From Nitrospira sp. CR1.3 (GTDB taxonomy: Bacteria > Nitrospirota > Nitrospiria > Nitrospirales > Nitrospiraceae), in assembly GCA_014055525.1 (NCBI GenBank), contig WIAH01000001.1, positions 186,001-250,000 on the forward strand: a DNA stretch of 64,000 nucleotides, read 5' to 3'. Position numbers and translations under genes: made by a program. Positions 10,255 to 19,080 of the stretch are shown in pieces. How positions within the stretch are numbered: the stretch's first letter is position 1; every line of letters begins with the position of its first letter. The notes below the pieces were generated by a model that saw only the letters and a program-made list of their open reading frames with translations, was not told the origin of the DNA and did not search any database.

Positions 10255-11280
10255 ATGTTCGTCGACGAAGTCAGCATTGTGGTCAAGGCCGGTCGGGGCG
10301 GTGACGGGGTCTGCAGCTTCCGGCGCGAGATGTTCGTTCCACGGGGTGGACCGGATGGAGGAGACGGCGGCAACGGCGGCAACGTCCTCTTCACCGCTTC
10401 GCACCGGCTCACGACGCTTCTTGACCTCCGCTATCAAAAACATTACGAAGCGGAAGATGGTCGCCCAGGCGGAGGGTCTAATTGCACCGGTCGGAGAGGA
10501 AAAGACGTGAACGTTACCCTTCCGGTGGGAACGGTCGTCTACGACGAGAACACTGGGGAGCTTCTCGCCGACCTGGTCGCAGATGGAGACACAGCCACCA
10601 TCGCCCAGGGCGGAAAAGGCGGCCGCGGCAACAGCCATTTCGCAACTTCAACCAACCGTGTCCCCACCCACTTTGAGCAGGGTACCGAGGGGGAAGAGCG
10701 TGCGCTCAGACTCGAACTCAAGCTCCTGGCTGACGTGGGGCTGGTGGGCTATCCCAACGCCGGAAAATCGACGCTCATCGCTGCCATCTCGGCTGCGCGA
10801 CCGAAGATCGCCGATTATCCTTTTACTACCCTGGTCCCGAATTTGGGAGTCGTCCAATGGGGCTCCGACCGCAGTTTTGTCGTCGCCGATATTCCGGGCC
10901 TGATCGCGGGCGCTCATGAAGGGAAAGGACTCGGGTTTCAGTTCCTCCGTCACATCGAACGAACGTCGTTCCTTCTGCACCTCATCGACGTATCGGAATG
11001 GGCCGCTGATGACCCGGTCGCGAGTTTTGAGGTCATGCGCAAGGAACTGGAGTCCTACGACGCTTCACTGGCGGCACGCCCCTTCGCCGTCGTCGCCACA
11101 AAGATCGACGTGGCCGGAGACGGCAGCAGACTCAAGGCGTTGCAAGCCTATTGCAAACGCCGGCGCCACACCTGTCTCCCGATTTCCGCTGCAACCAGAG
11201 AAGGGCTGACCGATCTCATCACGTTCGTCGGACAACAGGTCGACCATCTTCGGACTATCGCATGCGAGACGAAATCCTAA
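10255..11280 (+). CDS. obg: GTPase Obg (CgtA)
   Basis: 341 residues from ATG 10255; the family N-terminus MFVDEVSIVVKAGRGGDG fixes this start although the frame is open upstream. The glycine-rich Obg domain (1-~158) precedes the G domain with GYPNAGKST (G1), PFTTLVPNLG (G2/switch), DIPGL (G3) and TKID (G4). It is a ribosome-associated GTPase in large-subunit assembly and stress response. There is no C-terminal OCT domain. Its last 19 bases overlap the start of proB, indicating co-translation. Confidence 0.97.
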   Translation: MFVDEVSIVVKAGRGGDGVCSFRREMFVPRGGPDGGDGGNGGNVLFTASHRLTTLLDLRYQKHYEAEDGRPGGGSNCTGRRGKDVNVTLPVGTVVYDENTGELLADLVADGDTATIAQGGKGGRGNSHFATSTNRVPTHFEQGTEGEERALRLELKLLADVGLVGYPNAGKSTLIAAISAARPKIADYPFTTLVPNLGVVQWGSDRSFVVADIPGLIAGAHEGKGLGFQFLRHIERTSFLLHLIDVSEWAADDPVASFEVMRKELESYDASLAARPFAVVATKIDVAGDGSRLKALQAYCKRRRHTCLPISAATREGLTDLITFVGQQVDHLRTIACETKS

Positions 11281-12383
11281 AATCCGCGAGGCGCGTCGTC
11301 GTCAAGATCGGGAGCAGCCTGGTTTCCTCCAAGGAATCCGGACTACGGCCCGAGCGGATCGATCGTCTGGCGGATGAGATCGCGGCGATACGGTCGAACG
11401 GGCGGGAAATCTTGCTTGTCTCCTCCGGGGCCATCGTCTCCGGCATCAAGAAATTAGGTTTAAAAGAGTATCCGAAGAGTCTTCCCGTCAAACAAGCCGC
11501 AGCCGCCGTGGGACAGAGCCGGCTGATGTGGGCCTATGAAAAGTCCTTTGAGCGCCTCGGCATCAAGGTCGCGCAAATACTCTTGACCCATCACGACCTG
11601 GCTGACCGTAGACGGTTCCTGAACGCCCGCCACACGCTGGCGGCTTTGATCGGATTCGGCGTGATTCCCGTCATCAACGAGAACGACACCGTCGCCGTGG
11701 ACGAAATTCGCGTCGGCGACAACGACTCGCTGGCCGCCGACGTCGCCCATCTGGTAGACGCCGATCTTCTGATCATCCTGTCCGATATCAACGGACTGTT
11801 CACTGAGGACCCGCGGATAAATCCGTCGGCAACCCTCATCCCGCTGATCCCGGAAATTACCGAAGAGGTCGAGAAGCGAGCCGGAATGTCCAGCACCTTC
11901 GAGGGGACCGGCGGCATGGCGACAAAGGTTCGGGCGGCGAAAAAAGTCGGCGAATATGGCGTCGCTTCCCTTATCCTGAACGGACAGGAAGCAGGACTCC
12001 TCCCGATCGTCTTGTCTGGCGGGGACGGCGGCAGTCTCTTTCTGCCCAAAGGCCGCCGGATGACCAGCCGTAAACATTGGATCGCCTTCACACTGCGTCC
12101 GCGCGGGCAGATCACGGTCGACCGGGGAGCCGTTGAAGCGCTCGCTCAACGGGGAAAGAGTCTTTTGGCATCCGGGATCGTCGGCGTTCATGGTCCCTTC
12201 GAAGCGGGAGATCCGGTGAGTTGCCTTGATCAGGACGGGAAAGAGTTCGCTAAAGGGCTTGTGAACTTTTCATCCGATATGGTCGCCAGGATGAAGGGCC
12301 TGAAAACCACGGAGATTCAGCAACACCTCGGGCTGCCGGAATACGAGGAAGTCATCCACCGTGATAACCTCGTCATCCTTTAA
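11262..12383 (+). CDS. proB: Glutamate 5-kinase
   Basis: 373 residues from ATG 11262, inside the end of obg. The amino acid kinase domain (1-~260) has VVVKIGSSLVS, LVSSGAIVSG, NENDTVAVDE and GGMATKVRAA. A C-terminal PUA domain (~280-370) includes RGQITVDRGAVEAL. It phosphorylates glutamate for proline synthesis, normally feedback-inhibited by proline. The partner proA is not in this window. Confidence 0.97.
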   Translation: MRDEILKSARRVVVKIGSSLVSSKESGLRPERIDRLADEIAAIRSNGREILLVSSGAIVSGIKKLGLKEYPKSLPVKQAAAAVGQSRLMWAYEKSFERLGIKVAQILLTHHDLADRRRFLNARHTLAALIGFGVIPVINENDTVAVDEIRVGDNDSLAADVAHLVDADLLIILSDINGLFTEDPRINPSATLIPLIPEITEEVEKRAGMSSTFEGTGGMATKVRAAKKVGEYGVASLILNGQEAGLLPIVLSGGDGGSLFLPKGRRMTSRKHWIAFTLRPRGQITVDRGAVEALAQRGKSLLASGIVGVHGPFEAGDPVSCLDQDGKEFAKGLVNFSSDMVARMKGLKTTEIQQHLGLPEYEEVIHRDNLVIL

Positions 12384-12390
12384 GTTCTGA

Positions 12391-13107
12391 GTGATGAGCC
12401 CCCCGGATTCCGAAAACCCGGCCCTCGGTTCTTCTGCCTCAGCATTCAAACTTCATGTCGGCCTGTTCGGCGGAACGTTCAACCCGATTCACTATGGCCA
12501 CCTGACCGTTGCGCGTCAGACTCAGAAAGCTCTCGGGCTCGATCGGATTCTCTTCATCCCGACCGGCGATCCGCCTCACAAACCGGAAAAAGATCTGGCA
12601 TCGGCCAAAGACCGATATGAGATGGTTCGGCTCGCCATTACCTCAGAATCCGGTTTTGCCATTTCTGATGTTGAGACCAAGCGTGAGGGGAAATCCTATT
12701 CGATCGATACGGTTCGTCAGCTGAGACAGGAGAATGGCGCGGACGTTCATCTATCGTTCCTGATAGGACTCGATGCATTTCTGGACGTTCCGACGTGGCG
12801 GGAACCGGACGCCATTCTAAAGCTCTGCTCATTCGTCGTCCTGAATCGACCGGGGACTTCGTTCCAGGCCCTGACCAGGCTGACCAGCCTCCGGTCACTT
12901 CCCCTGCAATCTCTGGCCGATCTTGACGCCGGACGGATTTCAAAACTGGAGATTCCGCTTGGGAGTCAACGACTGATCTGCCTCCGTTTACCGCCCAGCG
13001 AGATTTCCGCTTCGGATATCCGCCAAAAGATCCGCCAAGGCCTCTCCGTGGCAAATCTGTTGCCGCCTTCAGTGGAATCCTATATAATTCAACATCATTT
13101 ATACTAA
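12391..13107 (+). CDS. nadD: Nicotinate-nucleotide adenylyltransferase
   Basis: 238 residues from GTG 12391 (or ATG 12394). The ATP-binding GLFGGTFNPIHYGHL is at ~24-38 after a ~22-residue variable leader, and the C-terminal PSEISASDIRQKIRQG (the ISSTxIR-type motif) is present. It adenylates nicotinate mononucleotide in NAD synthesis; nadA lies 20 kb downstream in the same window. Its TAA is followed immediately by the rsfS ribosome site. Confidence 0.95.
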   Translation: MMSPPDSENPALGSSASAFKLHVGLFGGTFNPIHYGHLTVARQTQKALGLDRILFIPTGDPPHKPEKDLASAKDRYEMVRLAITSESGFAISDVETKREGKSYSIDTVRQLRQENGADVHLSFLIGLDAFLDVPTWREPDAILKLCSFVVLNRPGTSFQALTRLTSLRSLPLQSLADLDAGRISKLEIPLGSQRLICLRLPPSEISASDIRQKIRQGLSVANLLPPSVESYIIQHHLY

Positions 13108-13117
13108 GAGGACTCCG

Positions 13118-13537
13118 ATCGCACGAACATCGAAGGCCACGGCCCTCGCAATTGCGAGGGCGATGCTCGACAAGAAGGCCACGGACGTCCTCATCCTCCA
13201 CGTCGCGAAACTGACCTCAGTTGCGGACTACCTGGTGCTGGGTTCGGCTGATTCCGATCGGCAGACCAGAGCGATCGCCGATCATGTGGACGGCATCCTC
13301 TCCCAGACCGGTTCAAGCCCTCTCAGTATCGAAGGTAACGCCTCGTCCCAGTGGGTGTTAATGGACTTCGGGGATGTGGTGGTTCATATTTTTCGCCAGG
13401 ACGCCCGCCAGCATTACGGACTGGAGCGCTTGTGGGCCGATGCGAAACGCATCCTCCTAACGGCGGAAACTCCAAACCGACCGGTGGTGGCGAAGCCCGC
13501 GCCGGCAAAACAAGTGGGAATCACGAGACGAGCTTAG
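13118..13537 (+). CDS. rsfS: Ribosomal silencing factor RsfS, probable ATC start
   Basis: RsfS binds uL14 and blocks subunit joining under starvation. The core TSVADYLVLGSADSDRQTRA, then IADHVDG and FGDVVVHIF, is diagnostic. The only ATG in frame (13163) would give 124 residues and cut off the first helix, yet family-like sequence (TALAIARAMLDKKATDVL) reads through it from upstream. Between the in-frame stop at 13085 and 13163 there is no ATG, GTG, TTG or CTG. ATC 13118 lies 5 bases after AAGAGGA (13106-13112) and is the best initiation site, giving 139 residues. The ATG at 13163 remains possible. Confidence 0.85.
   Translation: MARTSKATALAIARAMLDKKATDVLILHVAKLTSVADYLVLGSADSDRQTRAIADHVDGILSQTGSSPLSIEGNASSQWVLMDFGDVVVHIFRQDARQHYGLERLWADAKRILLTAETPNRPVVAKPAPAKQVGITRRA
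13142..13161. repeat. Perfect 20-bp palindrome in the start of rsfS
   Basis: GCCCTCGCAATTGCGAGGGC reads identically on both strands. It lies inside the coding frame (Ala-Leu-Ala-Ile-Ala-Arg-Ala) just after the probable ATC start and just before ATG 13163. In mRNA it can fold into a stable stem that could affect which start is used. Confidence 0.8.
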
Positions 13538-13541
13538 GCCA

Positions 13542-14942
13542 ATGCTCAGATTGCTCACCAGCATTTTCCTCGTCAGCGCCGGCATTTTTGTGTACAGCTA
13601 TTTCCGCGAGTTAAATCCCGGCACAATGACGCTCCACACCGGCCCATCAACACAATTCGATCTCAGTCCGGTCACACTGGTGGTGTTTTCCATGGCCGTC
13701 GGCGCCGTGCTTGTGGCGCTGGCCGTCGGCATGCGACAGACTGTGCACGTGATCGGCAACTGGCGAAGCACTCGCTTGCAGCGACGCAAGGAAAAGGTCG
13801 ATGCCCTTCACCGCGAAGGCACTCACGCCTTCATGTCGAAGCGCACCAGCGAAGCTGTCGGGTTGTTTGAGAAGGCGCTGGCGATCGACCCGAACCGCGT
13901 CGATTCTCTGCTCTGGCTGGGGAATATTTACCGCTCTGAAAACAACTTCTCCGAGGCGATCCGCCTGCACCAGCATGCCAATCGTATCGACGACCGCAAC
14001 ATTGAAATCCTGCTGGAGTTGGCGAAAGATCTCGAGGCGGCAAAGCGTTATGAAGATTCTCTCCAGTCTCTGCAGAAAATCCTGAAGATCGAGCCGGACA
14101 ACCTGACGGCGCTGATCCGCAAGCGGGATTTATCCATCCGCCTCGAAAAGTGGAGCGAAGCGCTGGAAATTCAGCACCGACTCCTGAAGGCCAGCTTGCC
14201 GGAATCCGAAAGGCGCGCGGAAACACTGCTCCTCACCGGGTGCATGTATGAAGTAGGCCGCCAGCTCCTCGAACGAGGGCATCCGGACAAGGCCCGGCGG
14301 TACTTTCGCGGCGCGATCAAGAAAGACCGGACATTCCTTCCCGCTTATATCGGGATCGGCGAAATCCTGATTCAGGAAGGCAAGACGAAACAAGCCGTCG
14401 AGATCTTGAAGAAAGTCTTCGCCAAAACCCACAACGTGATCATTCTGCATCGCCTGGAAGAGCTCTTCCTGGAACAGGGAGAACCCAGCGAAATTATCCG
14501 CACCTATCAGGAAGCGCTCCAACAGGACCCGCACAATGCGATGCTGCAATTTTATTTGGGCAAGCTTTACTACCGGCTCGAAATGGTCGATGAAGCTTTC
14601 GACATTCTCTCCACCATCGAAGGGCCGCAGGATCAAATGGTCGACTACCACAAGATCATGGCCAACCTCTTTCTCCGCAAGCAGCACATGGAGCAGGCGG
14701 TCGTTGAGTTGAAGAAGGCCCTCCAGTTCAAGAAGCGTGTCGTCGTTCCATACGTCTGTACCGCCTGCCAGCAGGAGACGACCGAATGGGCCGGACGCTG
14801 CCGGCGGTGCGGCAGTTGGAATAGTCTCGTCGCCCTGCCCTGGTTGGACGGCGGCTTGGGAGTCTCGGGAAAGGACAGCACCTCGCCGCCGGTTCGAGTC
14901 GTCCCGTATCAAGGCATTGCTTCTCCATTTGAAACCGTGTAG
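13542..14942 (+). CDS. lapB: LapB/YciM-type TPR protein with fused N-terminal LapA-like membrane part
   Basis: 466 residues. Two membrane segments (~3-20 and ~43-63) separated by ~20 residues resemble LapA (DUF1049); then TPR units run from ~85 to ~395, and a rubredoxin-like knuckle closes the protein with Cys at 406, 409, 420 and 423 (CTAC...CRRC). E. coli LapB, which with FtsH controls LpxC and so LPS synthesis, has one membrane helix, TPRs and the same metal knuckle, with LapA encoded next door. Here both parts appear to be one chain. Domain call firm; LPS role inferred. It ends the rplU operon. Confidence 0.85.
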   Translation: MLRLLTSIFLVSAGIFVYSYFRELNPGTMTLHTGPSTQFDLSPVTLVVFSMAVGAVLVALAVGMRQTVHVIGNWRSTRLQRRKEKVDALHREGTHAFMSKRTSEAVGLFEKALAIDPNRVDSLLWLGNIYRSENNFSEAIRLHQHANRIDDRNIEILLELAKDLEAAKRYEDSLQSLQKILKIEPDNLTALIRKRDLSIRLEKWSEALEIQHRLLKASLPESERRAETLLLTGCMYEVGRQLLERGHPDKARRYFRGAIKKDRTFLPAYIGIGEILIQEGKTKQAVEILKKVFAKTHNVIILHRLEELFLEQGEPSEIIRTYQEALQQDPHNAMLQFYLGKLYYRLEMVDEAFDILSTIEGPQDQMVDYHKIMANLFLRKQHMEQAVVELKKALQFKKRVVVPYVCTACQQETTEWAGRCRRCGSWNSLVALPWLDGGLGVSGKDSTSPPVRVVPYQGIASPFETV

Positions 14943-15015
14943 TTTCCTCCCGTCCTACTGTCTGTGAGTCTGCTGCAACCTGCCGAATCACACGCGCGAC
15001 TGGAAGGTGTTTCGT

Positions 15016-16011
15016 ATGACGGATTACTTGGCAATAGCCGACAAAGCTCTTCGCGATCAACAACTCTCCCGAGCGGAGTCGCTTGCGGTCCTAAATGCTC
15101 CGGACGATGAACTCCTGGCCCTGCTTCACGCGGCATTTCAAGTGAGATCCAGGTACTTCGGCCGCACTGTTCGCCTACAGATGTTGCAGAATGCCAAGAG
15201 TGGAGCCTGTCAGGAGGATTGCCACTACTGCTCGCAGTCTTCGATCTCGACCGCGCCGATCGAACGGTACAATCTGCTCCCGCAGAAACAAATGATCGAA
15301 GGCGCGCGTCAGGCCGCCGCTTCTAAAGCCCAGCGCTACTGCATCGTCATCAGCGGCAGAAGCCCGCTCGACCGTGAGATCGACGAAATTGCCGGGGCCG
15401 TGCGAGCGATCAAGCAGGAGATTCCGATTCAGATCTGTTGCTCATTAGGGCTCATGAACGAGCAACAGGCCAAGCGGTTGAAGGCAGCTGGCGTTGATCG
15501 GGTGAACCACAATCTGAACACGAGCGAGGCCTATCACGAGTCGATCTGCACGACGCACACGTTCCAGGATCGTCTGGCGACGATCAAGAACGCGCGAGCA
15601 GCCGGGTTAGAGATCTGCTCCGGCGGCATCGTCGGCATGGGCGAAAGCGACGAGGATATCATCGACCTCGCCACGGCATTGCGGAACGTGAAACCGGACT
15701 CGATTCCGCTCAATACGCTACACCCTGTTGCCGGCACACCATTGGAAGGCTGCGACCACCTCACGCCGCAACGTTGCCTGAAGGTACTCTGTCTGTTCCG
15801 CTTCCTCCATCCGCGCACGGAAATCCGCATTGCCGGAGGACGCGAACATAACCTCAGGTCGCTTCAACCCTTGGCCCTGTACCCCGCCGACTCTGTCTTC
15901 GTGAACGGCTACCTGACGACACCGGGTGCTCCAGCGCCGGAAGTCTGGGGGATGATTGAAGATCTGGGGTTCCAGATCGAGGTTGACTACAAGCAGCCGG
16001 TCTCAGGATGA
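15016..16011 (+). CDS. bioB: Biotin synthase
   Basis: 331 residues from ATG 15016, which has GGAAGG 8 bases upstream; GTG 15007 is an alternative. The radical-SAM cluster motif CQEDCHYC is followed by SQSS, and the family segments GIVGMGE, IPLNTLHPVAGTPLEG and IRIAGGREHNLRSLQPLAL are present. It inserts sulfur into dethiobiotin, using a second, sacrificed 2Fe-2S cluster. No other bio genes adjoin it. It converges on the FtsX-type permease with 4 bp between the coding regions. Confidence 0.97.
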   Translation: MTDYLAIADKALRDQQLSRAESLAVLNAPDDELLALLHAAFQVRSRYFGRTVRLQMLQNAKSGACQEDCHYCSQSSISTAPIERYNLLPQKQMIEGARQAAASKAQRYCIVISGRSPLDREIDEIAGAVRAIKQEIPIQICCSLGLMNEQQAKRLKAAGVDRVNHNLNTSEAYHESICTTHTFQDRLATIKNARAAGLEICSGGIVGMGESDEDIIDLATALRNVKPDSIPLNTLHPVAGTPLEGCDHLTPQRCLKVLCLFRFLHPRTEIRIAGGREHNLRSLQPLALYPADSVFVNGYLTTPGAPAPEVWGMIEDLGFQIEVDYKQPVSG

Positions 16012-16015
16012 TTGA

Positions 16016-18634
16016 TCACTCCTGTCTCAACCCCTCCGCCACCGGCTGTCTAGCCGCCCAGCGAGCGGGGAAATAGCCGGCGATCCAAGCAGCGGTCACA
16101 GCCAGCACAACCGCTTGAATCAGCAACCCGACCGGAACGGTCATACGAATCGTCCATCCGAAGGACTGTTTATTGATCACTACGATCAGTATCCAAGCGA
16201 GCGCAAGCCCTCCGATCACGCCTAGGACCGCTCCGATCAGCCCGAGATAAACTGCTTCCCACAGCACCAACCGCTCAACCTGCTTTGTGCTCGCGCCGAT
16301 CGCTTGCAGCGTGGCAATTTCACGTCGTCGTTCGAGCACGGCCGTCACCAGCGTATTGACGATACCGAGCACTGCGACAAGAACCGCAATCATCTCCAGC
16401 ACGTAGGTCAGCAGGAAGGTGCGGTCGAAGATCTCCAGGATCTCCCGCCGGAGGTCCCTGTTCCTGATCACGATCGGCGGTATGGTTCGCTCCTCTCGCT
16501 GTGCGAGCACGTCTAGCAGGGCCTGACGTACCTGCCCGCTCTTCGCTCCGGGACTAAGATAGACCGCAAAGACGGTGACTCTGTCGTCGTTCCACAACTC
16601 ACGGTATCGCGTCCGTTCCATGACCATTTTCCCGCCATCAGTCGCGTAGTCGTAAAATATGCCTTCGACCGTCACGGTCTGCGGACCCTTCGGCGTCGTG
16701 ATTGTGACCTGTTCTCCGGTGTAAAGCCCAAGCCGGTTCGCTAACACTTCCGACACAAGCACGCCACCTGTCTCGGCGGCACGAGTCAAGGTCGCCGTCG
16801 AATCTCCTTGCACCACCAAATAGCGGCTCTGTTGCGCATGGACGCGGAGCGCTCTCGAGACGAGCGTGACCGGTTGGCCCTGCACCTCCACCTGCACGTC
16901 GCGATAGGTATCGACGGCCGCCACCCCTTCGATCGACGACAGGACCGGCTCCAACGACCCGGGAAGCGCACGAGAAGCATGGCCGACCTGTTTTCCCTGC
17001 AGCCAGGTGGGTGGCGCAACAATCAGGTCGGCCATGACGGTCTCATTGACCCAGGCTTCCACCGTTTCCCGGAAGCTACGCACCATCACGACGACGCCGA
17101 TCATGATCGCCAGCCCCACCATCAATGCCGACACCGTAACGGCATTGCGTCCCGGATGCCGCGAGGCATGGTCCGCCGCAACCTGCCGGAGAGTTCCTCC
17201 CAGCGTCGCTGCGGCAGTTTTGCGGTTTCGTATCCGACAGCCGAGCGCTTGAACACAGAGGGGAGACAGACAAGCCAACGAAGCCAAAACACAGAGGGTG
17301 GCAAGATAGCCGAAGACCGGGAGACCTGCGACCGGTCCCATCAAGGAGCTGAACGCGCCGACCGTCAGGAAGATCAGACTCATCCACATGAACAATCGGC
17401 CTCGCACCTGTTGCGCCTGCTCATAGTCCCCGGGCGCGAGGGCGCGCACCGTAATGGTTCGGCTGGCCTCGAGGCTCGGAGCCAGGGCGCCCAGCATCGC
17501 GACACCCATTCCAAACGCGATTCCTTTGCCCACAGCGGAGATACTCTGACGGTCCAGCAAAAACACCGCATGACCAGACACGATCGGCACATATATTTCG
17601 GTGATCGTTCTACTGACAAGCGATACCAGCGTCTGTGCAAGCCAGATTCCCCCGACACCGCCCAGTAATCCACCGAGCAGCCCAAGCAGTCCTCCCTCGG
17701 TCAAGAACAGCGCCGCAACCCGCAATTCCGTCATGCCGAGCGCTCTGTAGATGCCGATCTCGCGACGGCGTTGAGCGACGGAAAATGCCATTGTGTTGTA
17801 GATCAGGAATGTGCCGACGAGGAGTCCGACCCAGCTCAGCACCTTCAAGTTGAGCTGGAACGAACGCACCATGTTTTCCACCTGTTCCGTCCGTCGAGCG
17901 GGACGTTGGACAATGAGATGAGGCGGGATTACCGAGCGCACGGTAGCGGCGATCTCATCGACCTGTTGTTCCGGCTGAGTGACCAACTCGATGCGATCCA
18001 ATCGGCCGATCAACGAGAACAAGACTTGTGCCGCAGCCACATCCATCACGGCGACCCGATCCCAAAGCGAGGACCGTCCATTTTTTCCCTCAATCAGTCC
18101 CCCGACACGCAGCCTGACAATCCGCCCTCCCGCTATGACTTCCAGAGAGCTCCCTAGAGCGATGTTCGAACCGACCGCCAGCTCTTGGCCGACGTAGATG
18201 ATGTCGGAGGCGAACAATCCCTCGAGTGCTCTCTCGCGGTCGGCCTCCTGAATGCGAAACCCTCTTGCCCCGACTTCCGTAAGGAGGTCGAGGCCGAAAA
18301 CCTGAATCGCCTCTCCGCGATGGTCGCCCGACGCGACGATGAGTGTTTCCTCCAGAAGCGGCGCGGCCGAGGCGACCCCAGAGAGGCGACTGACAGCCGT
18401 GATGACCTCTTCATCCACACCGAGATCGTGACCGACGATTTCCAGCGTGGCGGGACCGGCGACGGTCATGACAGTCTGCTCGAAGGATCGGAGCACTTCG
18501 ACGTTGGCCGTGCCGATGGCGACGGAGGCCAGAACGCCGAGTCCGACTCCGACGATGCTGAGCAGAGCACGAAGGGGCCGCTCCAGCACGTGGGCCAGGA
18601 TAAGCGCGCTCGCGAGCGGTTGACCGGGGGTCAT
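16016..18634 (-). CDS. ABC transporter permease with two FtsX domains (YbbP-like)
   Basis: 872 residues. An N-terminal helix (~20-42), a periplasmic domain, then an FtsX core (VGTFLIYNTMAFSVAQRRREIGIYRALGM), a further membrane pair, a second periplasmic part (~540-750) and a second FtsX core (ILGIVNTLVTAVLERRREIATLQAIGAS). This duplicated layout matches YbbP-type and LolCE-like exporters acting on lipoproteins or lipids; the substrate is unknown. No ATPase adjoins it; the ATPase at 20008-20718 on the same strand is the likely partner, with pyrD and an opposing luxR-type gene between. Confidence 0.85.
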   Translation of the reverse strand: MTPGQPLASALILAHVLERPLRALLSIVGVGLGVLASVAIGTANVEVLRSFEQTVMTVAGPATLEIVGHDLGVDEEVITAVSRLSGVASAAPLLEETLIVASGDHRGEAIQVFGLDLLTEVGARGFRIQEADRERALEGLFASDIIYVGQELAVGSNIALGSSLEVIAGGRIVRLRVGGLIEGKNGRSSLWDRVAVMDVAAAQVLFSLIGRLDRIELVTQPEQQVDEIAATVRSVIPPHLIVQRPARRTEQVENMVRSFQLNLKVLSWVGLLVGTFLIYNTMAFSVAQRRREIGIYRALGMTELRVAALFLTEGGLLGLLGGLLGGVGGIWLAQTLVSLVSRTITEIYVPIVSGHAVFLLDRQSISAVGKGIAFGMGVAMLGALAPSLEASRTITVRALAPGDYEQAQQVRGRLFMWMSLIFLTVGAFSSLMGPVAGLPVFGYLATLCVLASLACLSPLCVQALGCRIRNRKTAAATLGGTLRQVAADHASRHPGRNAVTVSALMVGLAIMIGVVVMVRSFRETVEAWVNETVMADLIVAPPTWLQGKQVGHASRALPGSLEPVLSSIEGVAAVDTYRDVQVEVQGQPVTLVSRALRVHAQQSRYLVVQGDSTATLTRAAETGGVLVSEVLANRLGLYTGEQVTITTPKGPQTVTVEGIFYDYATDGGKMVMERTRYRELWNDDRVTVFAVYLSPGAKSGQVRQALLDVLAQREERTIPPIVIRNRDLRREILEIFDRTFLLTYVLEMIAVLVAVLGIVNTLVTAVLERRREIATLQAIGASTKQVERLVLWEAVYLGLIGAVLGVIGGLALAWILIVVINKQSFGWTIRMTVPVGLLIQAVVLAVTAAWIAGYFPARWAARQPVAEGLRQE

Positions 18635-18740
18635 CCGAGCAGACTCCTGTTAACTACGTAGGTGGCGGTTGATTTTCGGCGATCCGCGCGGCCGCGTTTT
18701 GCGCGGGCATAACCCGTCTGTGCAGGATTTAGTAGTTTCG

Positions 18741-18769
18741 TTTACAGGGTTTCCCACCTTTGTTAGACT
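18741..18769 (+). promoter_or_regulatory. Promoter of the small LuxR-type gene
   Basis: TTTACA at 18741-18746, 17-bp spacer, TAGACT at 18764-18769 with TG at 18761-18762 (extended -10). The predicted start near 18776 leaves a 30-base leader to ATG 18806. Confidence 0.6.
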
Positions 18770-18805
18770 CGCTTCAGTGATTCACGAGGCCCAAGGTGAG
18801 GGACA

Positions 18806-19072
18806 ATGAAAAGCGCGTTACGCCGTAAAGTCGAGCCGGTCGTTGAGGAAGTTGATCTGGATCTCCTGACACCCCGTCAGCGGGACATCCTTCGCCTGGT
18901 ATCTGTGGGGCACACCAATCGTGAAATCGCTTCTGTGTTGCAGATCAGCGTGCGCACCGTCGAAGTCCATCGCTTCAACCTGATGCGTCGCCTGAATGTT
19001 CGAAATGTCGCTCAACTGCTCCGCCGCGCTCTCCAGTTGGGACTCCTCTCGAAATCATTCGGCAAGTCGTGA
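18806..19072 (+). CDS. Small LuxR-type HTH regulator without receiver
   Basis: 88 residues that consist of little beyond one GerE/LuxR DNA-binding domain (LTPRQRDILRLVSVGHTNREIA, ISVRTVEVHRFNLMRRL). There is no receiver or ligand domain, so activity should depend on expression level or protein partners. GGTGAGGG precedes the ATG. The gene sits alone on the plus strand, between the FtsX-type permease and pyrD on the other strand, with only 8 bp to the end of pyrD. Target genes are unknown. Confidence 0.88.
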   Translation: MKSALRRKVEPVVEEVDLDLLTPRQRDILRLVSVGHTNREIASVLQISVRTVEVHRFNLMRRLNVRNVAQLLRRALQLGLLSKSFGKS

Positions 19073-19080
19073 AGATCCCG

